From assembly GCA_003132085.1 (NCBI GenBank), contig PKWO01000353.1, positions 1 through 5,082 on the forward strand: a stretch of 5,082 nucleotides of DNA. Direction: 5' to 3'. This stretch comes from Oxalobacteraceae bacterium. GTDB taxonomy: Bacteria > Pseudomonadota > Gammaproteobacteria > Burkholderiales > Burkholderiaceae_D. Under the pieces are notes generated by a model. It was not told the origin of the DNA. It did no database searches and saw only the letters and a program-made list of their open reading frames with translations. Below, one piece after another: positions 1-4,004 of this stretch (position 1 is the stretch's first letter; each line of letters begins with the position of its first letter). The translations under genes were made by a program, and so were the position numbers.

Positions 1-297
1 GTCGAGTGGGCGCGCGAGGCCGAATCGCGCGGCGCCGGAGAGATTCTGCTCACCAGCATGGATAGAGACGGCACCAAGAACGGATTCGATCTGGCGTTGA
101 CCCGCGCGGTGTCGGAAGCGGTGGATATCCCGGTGATCGCCAGCGGTGGTGTCGGAAATTTGCAGCACCTGACCGACGGCGTGTTGCAAGGCCGCGCCGA
201 CGCGGTGTTGGCGGCGAGCATTTTCCACTATGGAGAATACACAGTGCGCGAGGCCAAGGAATATATGCGAGCAAAAGGCATAGAGGTCAGGCTATAG
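1..297 (+). CDS. hisF: Imidazole glycerol phosphate synthase, cyclase subunit (3' part, 98 codons)
   Basis: This is the C-terminal part of HisF, the cyclase subunit of imidazole-glycerol-phosphate synthase. With HisH it converts PRFAR plus glutamine-derived ammonia to imidazole glycerol phosphate and AICAR in cytoplasmic histidine synthesis. The frame is open from base 1, so the gene begins before the window; the family is about 255 residues, so roughly the last 40 percent is present. Visible in the fragment are the LLTSMDRDGTKNGFD segment (fragment residues 16-30, holding the conserved Asp of that loop) and the phosphate-binding ASGGVGN loop (47-53). A second phosphate-binding region, AASIFHYGEYT, lies near the C-terminus. 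This is the end of a (beta/alpha)8 barrel. The two catalytic aspartates of the first barrel half lie outside the window. hisI follows after 43 bases. The identification is firm. Confidence 0.97.
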   Translation, partial: VEWAREAESRGAGEILLTSMDRDGTKNGFDLALTRAVSEAVDIPVIASGGVGNLQHLTDGVLQGRADAVLAASIFHYGEYTVREAKEYMRAKGIEVRL

Positions 298-329
298 CCG
301 GACAAGTGCGAAGCCTGGACGAAACTACT

Positions 330-336
330 AGAGGTG
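330..336 (+). promoter_or_regulatory. Ribosome binding site of hisI (fixes a TTG start)
   Basis: An AGAGGTG sequence places its GAGG core (331-334) six bases before the TTG at 341. An in-frame TGA at 335-337 lies two codons upstream of that TTG, so no earlier start is possible. The next in-frame ATG would remove about 30 conserved residues. The site therefore supports TTG as the hisI start. Confidence 0.75.
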
Positions 337-340
337 AACC

Positions 341-763
341 TTGAGTACAAGTTGGTTGAACGAAGTGAAATGGGACGAGCATGGCCTGGTGCCGGTGATC
401 GCTCAGGATGCGGAAAGCGGCGAGGTGCTGATGTTTGCCTGGATGAATCGCGACGCGCTCTCGAAGACGGTAGAGATGGGCGAGGCGGTGTATTGGAGTC
501 GCTCGCGCAAGAAATTGTGGCATAAAGGCGAAGAGTCGGGGCACATCCAGAGGGTCCACGAAATCCGCTTGGATTGCGACGAAGATGTGGTATTGCTGAA
601 AGTGGAGCAAAACGGCGGCATCGCATGCCACACAGGGCGGCATTCCTGTTTTTTCCAAAAATTCGAAGGCGATGGCACGGATGGCGATTGGATAGCGGTT
701 GAGCCGATATTGAAAGATCCGGGAAGTATTTACAAATCGGTAGATACGGAGCAAACGCGATGA
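341..763 (+). CDS. hisI: Phosphoribosyl-AMP cyclohydrolase
   Basis: HisI opens the adenine ring of phosphoribosyl-AMP to give ProFAR, the third step of histidine synthesis, in the cytoplasm. The 140-residue product is a stand-alone cyclohydrolase, not the HisIE fusion of enterobacteria. It carries the zinc-ligand cysteines C79, C96 and C103, in the segments LDCDED and IACHTGRHSC. It also has the acidic cluster D78/D80/D82 that binds magnesium in studied family members, and the conserved N-terminal stretch WLNEVKWDEHGLVPVIAQ. The start is TTG, supported by a GAGG site six bases upstream and an in-frame stop just before it. Its stop overlaps the hisE start as ATGA (760-763), implying translational coupling, which fits two enzymes working on consecutive steps. 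Nothing is missing or broken. Confidence 0.97.
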   Translation: MSTSWLNEVKWDEHGLVPVIAQDAESGEVLMFAWMNRDALSKTVEMGEAVYWSRSRKKLWHKGEESGHIQRVHEIRLDCDEDVVLLKVEQNGGIACHTGRHSCFFQKFEGDGTDGDWIAVEPILKDPGSIYKSVDTEQTR

Positions 764-1128
764 CTGACACGCTACAGCGCTTGGCGCGGTTGATTGAAAC
801 CCGCAAACCGGCGCACGGCGGCGATCCGGACAAGTCCTATGTGTCGCGGCTGTTCGCCAAAGGCGACGATGCCATCTTGAAAAAGATAGGTGAAGAGGCT
901 ACGGAGACCGTGATGGCGGCCAAAGACGCGCGCAGCAGCGGCGACAACTCAAAGCTGTTGTACGAATGCGCCGACCTGTGGTTCCACTCGCTGATCATGC
1001 TGGCCCACTTCGATTTGACCCCGCAGGACGTGCTGGATGAATTGGCGCGGCGCGAAGGCATGTCGGGAATTGAAGAAAAGGCCAATCGCAAGCTGGACGA
1101 GCGCGAGCATGCCGAGCGTAAAGAATAA
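760..1128 (+). CDS. hisE: Phosphoribosyl-ATP pyrophosphohydrolase
   Basis: HisE removes pyrophosphate from phosphoribosyl-ATP to give phosphoribosyl-AMP, the second step of histidine synthesis and the substrate of the HisI encoded just upstream. The 122-residue protein is all-alpha and MazG-like. The metal-binding signature is present: E45-E46-x-x-E49 within KIGEEATETVMAAKD, and E69-x-x-D72 within YECADLWFHSLIML. The length matches stand-alone HisE proteins. The ATG overlaps the hisI stop by four bases, and a GGAG lies eight bases upstream inside hisI. The last dozen residues are highly charged and poorly conserved in the family. It is the last recognisable histidine gene here; the HIT gene follows after 32 bases. 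Confidence 0.97.
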   Translation: MTDTLQRLARLIETRKPAHGGDPDKSYVSRLFAKGDDAILKKIGEEATETVMAAKDARSSGDNSKLLYECADLWFHSLIMLAHFDLTPQDVLDELARREGMSGIEEKANRKLDEREHAERKE

Positions 1129-1149
1129 CTGGATCAACGAGTTTTTGAC

Positions 1150-1154
1150 TGGAG
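1150..1154 (+). promoter_or_regulatory. Ribosome binding site of the HIT gene (fixes a TTG start)
   Basis: TGGAG sits six bases before the TTG at 1161. An in-frame TGA at 1146-1148 rules out any longer reading except from a CTG at 1149. The zinc-binding CxxC begins three codons after the TTG, as in HinT proteins that start with Met at this point, so TTG is the best start. Confidence 0.7.
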
Positions 1155-1160
1155 AATACA

Positions 1161-1532
1161 TTGGATAACTGCATTTTCTGCAAAATCGCCGGCAAGCACA
1201 TCCCATCGACATTCATTTACGAAGACGATGATTTGATCGCATTTCACGATATCAATCCTGCCGCGCCCATACATTTTTTGATTGTGCCCAAGCAACATAT
1301 CTCGACCTTATCCGATTGTGACGAAGGTCACGCGCCATTGTTGGGTAAAATGATGCTGCTGGCGCCCAAGTTGGCACAGGAGCAGGGATGTGCCTATTCA
1401 ATCGATAGCGACGGGCGCGGAGCGGGCGGCTTCAAGACGCTGTTCAATACCGGACCAGACGGTGGGCAAGAGGTGTACCATCTTCATCTGCACGTGATAG
1501 GCGGGCCGCATCCGTGGCGAGGGCAACGATAA
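1161..1532 (+). CDS. hinT: HIT-family nucleotide phosphoramidase (HinT-like)
   Basis: This is a histidine-triad hydrolase of the HINT branch. Family members cleave P-N bonds in nucleoside 5'-phosphoramidates and lysyl-AMP-type adducts in the cytoplasm; the physiological substrate in bacteria is unsettled. The 123-residue protein has the N-terminal CIFCKI motif (C4, C7), which with H46 and H107 forms the zinc site seen in many bacterial HIT proteins. It also has an IVPKQHIS segment and the triad H107-L-H109-L-H111 followed by VIGG; H109 is the expected nucleophile. The C-terminus ends in PHPWRGQR, shorter than the WPPG tail of human HINT1. The start is TTG with a TGGAG site six bases upstream. 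The position between hisE and tatA is, as I recall, common in betaproteobacteria, and no pathway link is shown by the sequence. Confidence 0.93.
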   Translation: MDNCIFCKIAGKHIPSTFIYEDDDLIAFHDINPAAPIHFLIVPKQHISTLSDCDEGHAPLLGKMMLLAPKLAQEQGCAYSIDSDGRGAGGFKTLFNTGPDGGQEVYHLHLHVIGGPHPWRGQR

Positions 1533-1558
1533 TTGCATGCGCGCTGCTTAATTTGACG

Positions 1559-1564
1559 TATAAC
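1559..1564 (+). promoter_or_regulatory. Candidate -10 element upstream of tatA
   Basis: TATAAC in the 69-base HIT-tatA gap matches the sigma-70 -10 consensus at five of six positions. It would start transcription near 1571, about 30 bases before the tatA ATG. The only TTG-led hexamer upstream (TTGCAT, 1533-1538) is a poor -35 at a 20-base spacing. The nearby TTGACG (1553-1558) abuts the TATAAC and has no good -10 of its own. A weak or activator-dependent promoter is possible, but chance is equally likely. Confidence 0.2.
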
Positions 1565-1589
1565 CAACAGATGGGCGATGTCGTCCGGC

Positions 1590-1595
1590 AAGGAG
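1590..1595 (+). promoter_or_regulatory. Strong ribosome binding site of tatA
   Basis: AAGGAG with a six-base spacer to the ATG at 1602 is the best Shine-Dalgarno match in the window. It selects this ATG over an in-frame ATG at 1578, whose use would add eight residues (MSSGKEKI) before the canonical MGSLSIWHW start. Strong initiation fits the need for TatA in excess over TatB and TatC. Confidence 0.8.
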
Positions 1596-1601
1596 AAAAT
1601 A

Positions 1602-1835
1602 ATGGGTTCATTGAGTATTTGGCACTGGTTGATCTTGCTGGTCGTCGTCATGCTGGTGTTCGGCACCAAAAAGCTGGGCAATATCGGGTCCGACCTCGGC
1701 AAGGCCGTCAAGGGTTTCAAGGACGGAATAAAAACCGAGGACGAAAAGCCCGCTACCCCCGCTACGCCTGCTGCGGCGCAGGTACCGGACAAGACCACAA
1801 TTGACGTTGAAGCGAAAGAGAAAACCCGGAACTAG
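1602..1835 (+). CDS. tatA: Sec-independent protein translocase subunit TatA
   Basis: TatA is the pore-forming or membrane-weakening subunit of the twin-arginine translocase. It polymerises at the inner membrane when a folded substrate is bound to TatBC. The 77-residue protein shows the family plan: a short periplasmic N-terminus and one membrane helix (about residues 5-21, IWHWLILLVVVMLVFG). A FGTKKLG hinge follows, then a basic amphipathic helix (about 28-44, GSDLGKAVKGFKDGIK) and a flexible Pro/Ala/Glu/Lys tail. Residue 8 is His where E. coli TatA has Gln. The start at 1602 is chosen because of the strong AAGGAG site and the family alignment. tatB follows after 45 bases. A TatE paralogue is formally possible, but the tatBC neighbours make TatA the natural call. 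Confidence 0.96.
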   Translation: MGSLSIWHWLILLVVVMLVFGTKKLGNIGSDLGKAVKGFKDGIKTEDEKPATPATPAAAQVPDKTTIDVEAKEKTRN

Positions 1836-1880
1836 CGCAGTGCACACGCTTTTTGCACAGACTCGATTCAGGTTCACCCT

Positions 1881-2396
1881 ATGATAGATTTTGGCCTTAC
1901 CAAGATGATGTTGATTGGCGTTGTGGCGCTCGTGGTCATTGGCCCCGAGAAATTGCCTAAGGTTGCCCGCATGGCAGGCTCTTTATTTGGCCGTGCGCAA
2001 CGCTATATCAATCAAGTCAAGGCCGAAGTCGGCAGGGAGATGGAACTCGACGAGTTGCGAAAGATACACGACGAGGTAAAGCAAGCAGCCAGTGATGTCG
2101 AGCAAAGCATAACCCGTAATATTTCGCAGACGGAGAGCGATCTGAATGCCACATGGGCGGATGTCGCGGGCGATAGTGCGAAAGGGGTAGCCGGCACGCC
2201 GCCCGATGCACCCGATGCCCTGCAACTGGCGCGCAAGATCAAGGATTTCCGCAGGAAGAAGCTGGCGCGCGGGGCCGTGCCGACTTGGTATAAGCAGCAA
2301 AACGGCCGCAAAACCCGCGTGATTTCCGCTGCGGCGCGCGTTGCCATGTATCGCCCCGCCGGCATGGCCGGCAAAACCACATTCTTTCATCAATGA
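1881..2396 (+). CDS. tatB: Sec-independent protein translocase subunit TatB
   Basis: TatB forms the twin-arginine signal receptor with TatC at the inner membrane. The 171-residue protein has one N-terminal membrane helix (about residues 5-21) and a GPEKLP hinge (21-26). A long amphipathic and helical region follows (about 27-85, FGRAQRYINQVKAEVGREM onward), then a Pro/Ala-rich linker. The C-terminal block WYKQQNGRKTRVISAAARVAMYRP resembles betaproteobacterial TatB and is absent from E. coli TatB. Residue 8 is Lys, whereas E. coli has a functionally important Glu8. The ribosome site is weak (AGG at 1870-1872). The stop TGA at 2394-2396 overlaps the ATG of a 37-codon frame (2393). The short tail after YRP (AGMAGKTTFFHQ) looks unconserved. 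The gene call is secure. Confidence 0.95.
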   Translation: MIDFGLTKMMLIGVVALVVIGPEKLPKVARMAGSLFGRAQRYINQVKAEVGREMELDELRKIHDEVKQAASDVEQSITRNISQTESDLNATWADVAGDSAKGVAGTPPDAPDALQLARKIKDFRRKKLARGAVPTWYKQQNGRKTRVISAAARVAMYRPAGMAGKTTFFHQ

Positions 2397-2506
2397 AACA
2401 GGTATTCGGTGTGCCTGCAACCTATGCTCCGGGGCGTGCAAGCGGCGGGGTAGCATTGCCCGTCAGCCGCAGCCGGATGACTTTTTGGGCCACACGCGAT
2501 GACTGA
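2393..2506 (+). CDS. Possible 37-residue coupling ORF between tatB and tatC
   Basis: A small open frame begins at an ATG that overlaps the tatB stop as ATGA (2393-2396). It runs through the whole 102-base tatB-tatC gap and ends at TGA 2504-2506, eight bases inside tatC. The product starts MKQVFGVPATYAPGR and ends TFWATRDD, and it matches no family I know. tatC itself lacks a good Shine-Dalgarno sequence, so ribosomes reinitiating through this frame could deliver translation to tatC. The frame has no ribosome site of its own, its codon use is not distinctive, and a frame this short can arise by chance. The regulatory role is inference. Confidence 0.3.
   Translation: MKQVFGVPATYAPGRASGGVALPVSRSRMTFWATRDD
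2442..2470 (+). repeat. Small GC-rich inverted repeat upstream of tatC
   Basis: GCGGC (2442-2446) is complementary to GCCGC (2466-2470), with an inner GGG/CCC pairing (GGG within 2447-2450 against CCC 2459-2461) and a four-base bulge. It ends 28 bases before the tatC ATG. A T run occurs at 2482-2486, but it is 11 bases beyond the stem, too far for a standard intrinsic terminator. It could affect tatC expression, or be incidental in GC-rich sequence. Confidence 0.25.
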
Positions 2507-3260
2507 AGAACAAAAAACGACGGGTCAAGAAGACAGCTTCATTTCGCATTTGGTGGAGTTGCGCAATCGCATCATGAAAGCGTCGCTGGCAATTATTGTC
2601 GTTTTTCTGTGCATGATGCCGTGGTCCGGCCAAATCTACGACTTTCTGGCCTCCCCGATGATGGCGGCGCTGCCGATCCACAGCAAAATGATTGCCACCG
2701 GGGTCATTACGCCATTCCTGATTCCGCTGAAGGTAACGTTGCTGGCGGCCTTTATCGTCGCCCTGCCGTGGGTCCTTTATCAGGCGTGGGCATTTGTTGC
2801 CCCCGGCTTGTATGCGCATGAAAAAAAGTTGGTTGCCCCGCTGGTCATCTCGTCCTCGGTGCTGTTCGTAACCGGTGTCGCATTCTGTTATCTGTTTGTA
2901 TTCAATGTCGTGTTCAAGGTCATCAATGAACTGGCTCCCAAATCCATCACGGTTGCCCCGGACATTGAAAATTACTTCGATTTCGTGATGACGATGTTCA
3001 TCGCCTTCGGTTTGACCTTCGAGGTGCCTGTGGTGGTGGTGGTGCTGGTGCGCATGGGCTTGGTGTCGGTGGAGAAATTGAAGCAATTTCGTCCTTACGT
3101 GATTGTCGGCGCCTTTGTCGTCGCCGCCATAGTCACTCCGCCGGATGCAATGAGCATGCTGCTGCTGGCCGTGCCGCTCTGTGTGTTGTTTGAGGTCGGC
3201 CTGCTGGTGGCTCCGCTGTTCGCTAAAATGACGCAAGCTCCGGAAGAGCCGGTTCGATAG
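2499..3260 (+). CDS. tatC: Sec-independent protein translocase subunit TatC
   Basis: TatC is the core of the twin-arginine translocase. It binds the RR motif of signal peptides on the cytoplasmic side and scaffolds TatA and TatB. The 253-residue protein has six hydrophobic segments (about 26-42, 74-96, 112-136, 160-185, 199-212, 217-234). Conserved residues aligned with E. coli TatC are E20 and R22 in HLVELR (E. coli E15, R17), E108 in YAHEKKL (E103), E175 in FEVPV (E170) and D216 in TPPD (D211). Two positions of the E. coli TM5/TM6 polar cluster differ: A210 for Met205 and M220 for Gln215. A GTG run (3030-3044) encodes five valines in TM4. The ATG at 2499 is the first usable start after an in-frame stop at 2478-2480, but no good ribosome site precedes it. 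Confidence 0.97.
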   Translation: MTEEQKTTGQEDSFISHLVELRNRIMKASLAIIVVFLCMMPWSGQIYDFLASPMMAALPIHSKMIATGVITPFLIPLKVTLLAAFIVALPWVLYQAWAFVAPGLYAHEKKLVAPLVISSSVLFVTGVAFCYLFVFNVVFKVINELAPKSITVAPDIENYFDFVMTMFIAFGLTFEVPVVVVVLVRMGLVSVEKLKQFRPYVIVGAFVVAAIVTPPDAMSMLLLAVPLCVLFEVGLLVAPLFAKMTQAPEEPVR

Positions 3261-3264
3261 GCGA

Positions 3265-3293
3265 GCGTTGCCGGGCCGTTACGTGGCAACCGC
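3265..3293. repeat. Inverted repeat between convergent genes, possible weak bidirectional terminator
   Basis: GCGTTGCC (3265-3272) pairs with GGCAACCGC (3285-3293) as an eight-pair stem with one bulged base and a 12-base loop. It fills most of the 41-base gap between the stops of tatC (plus) and the DUF2461 gene (minus), the usual place for a shared terminator. Neither strand has a T run after the stem, so it does not meet the standard for a factor-independent terminator. It may block 3' exonucleases or simply be chance. Confidence 0.3.
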
Positions 3294-3301
3294 CTAGGAT
3301 G

Positions 3302-3973
3302 CTATTTGACTTGGCGCAGCCACGTCACAAACGGTGCTGCATCCTTGAATTCCATTGCCAATTCCTTGCCCAGATCGGACGGGATTTTTTTCTTGATGCT
3401 GGTTTCTTTCGAAACAATAAAATTTTTCAGCTTCAGGTATTCCATATGCGGGGCGCCGGCGTCGAAGCCCTTGGGCGGGCGGCTTAACCGGCTCTCCTCG
3501 TCCAAGCCGCCATACGCTCCAATCAGCTTCTTGTTCTTCAAAAGCTTTCCAAAACCGGTTGCATCGGCGATCACTTGCTGCCGGATCGCGCGCAAACGAT
3601 CGGATGGCGGCATATATTCGCCGGCCGCGATCAATAGCATGCCGGCGGCGTCGACGTGAAAATAATACATGGGGCCGCCGCCCTGGCTTGGCTTTTTCAA
3701 GCCGCTAGCGGTAATTGCCGCAGAAAATGTCGTTTTGTATGGGCTTTTGTCATGTGAAAAACGCATGTCCCGATTGATCCGGAACAACGCCTTCTTCGGG
3801 TTGCAACCGGCAACAGCAGGATCGAATTTTGCGATGCCGGCAATCAGTTCAGTCACCAGGTCGAGAAACTCCGCACGCAAAATATCGTAGCGCGGCTTGT
3901 TCATCACGAACCAGGCGCGATTGTTATTTTCCGACAGCTCGGCAAGATATTGGATAAGGTCGCGGATATGCAT
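3302..3973 (-). CDS. DUF2461 / TIGR02453 family protein of unknown function
   Basis: The 223-residue product matches the DUF2461 (TIGR02453) family, whose biochemical role is not established. Family hallmarks are the N-terminal LAELSENNNRAWFVMNKPRY segment (residues 10-29, with the NNNR-W core), the motif FRINRDMRFSHDKSPYKT (64-81) and a GPMYYFHVD stretch. A later segment with LRAIRQ is also typical. The protein looks soluble, without a signal peptide or membrane helix, and is rich in lysine and arginine, especially near the C-terminus. The start at 3973 is the only ATG after an in-frame TGA (3986-3988), but there is no clear ribosome site. It lies 31 bases downstream of the Deg-type protease on the same strand, so cotranscription is likely; a functional link is not shown. 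Length is normal for the family and the frame is intact. Confidence 0.88.
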   Translation of the reverse strand: MHIRDLIQYLAELSENNNRAWFVMNKPRYDILRAEFLDLVTELIAGIAKFDPAVAGCNPKKALFRINRDMRFSHDKSPYKTTFSAAITASGLKKPSQGGGPMYYFHVDAAGMLLIAAGEYMPPSDRLRAIRQQVIADATGFGKLLKNKKLIGAYGGLDEESRLSRPPKGFDAGAPHMEYLKLKNFIVSKETSIKKKIPSDLGKELAMEFKDAAPFVTWLRQVK

Positions 3974-4004
3974 GGTGATCAGTGGTCAACCGAGGAATTC
4001 ACGG

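Noticed and set aside
228..833. A 201-codon minus-strand frame across hisF, hisI and hisE.
   Set aside because: It crosses three well-supported genes on the other strand, has low-complexity Pro/Arg/Ser composition, and shows no known motif. It is a shadow frame in GC-rich coding DNA.
1840..1858. GTGCA/TGCAC inverted repeat in the tatA-tatB gap as a terminator or processing stem.
   Set aside because: Only five base pairs around a nine-base loop containing the T run. That is too weak to call, and no T tract follows the stem.
2394..2498. The tatB-tatC gap as a decayed 3' part of tatB caused by a frameshift.
   Set aside because: TatB already contains the expected C-terminal conserved block (WYKQQNGRKTRV to YRP) before its stop, so nothing recognisable is missing, and the gap frame shows no TatB-like sequence.
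3030..3044. A (GTG)5 triplet run as a possible phase-variable repeat.
   Set aside because: It encodes five valines within a TatC membrane helix, is short and in frame, and changes in copy number would not shift the frame. Simple codon preference explains it.
2463..3236. A 257-codon open frame on the minus strand opposite tatC, rich in His and Gln.
   Set aside because: It lies fully antisense to a clear tatC. Its composition (runs of H, Q, R) is what results from reading hydrophobic GTG/CTG-type codons backwards, and it has no family resemblance.
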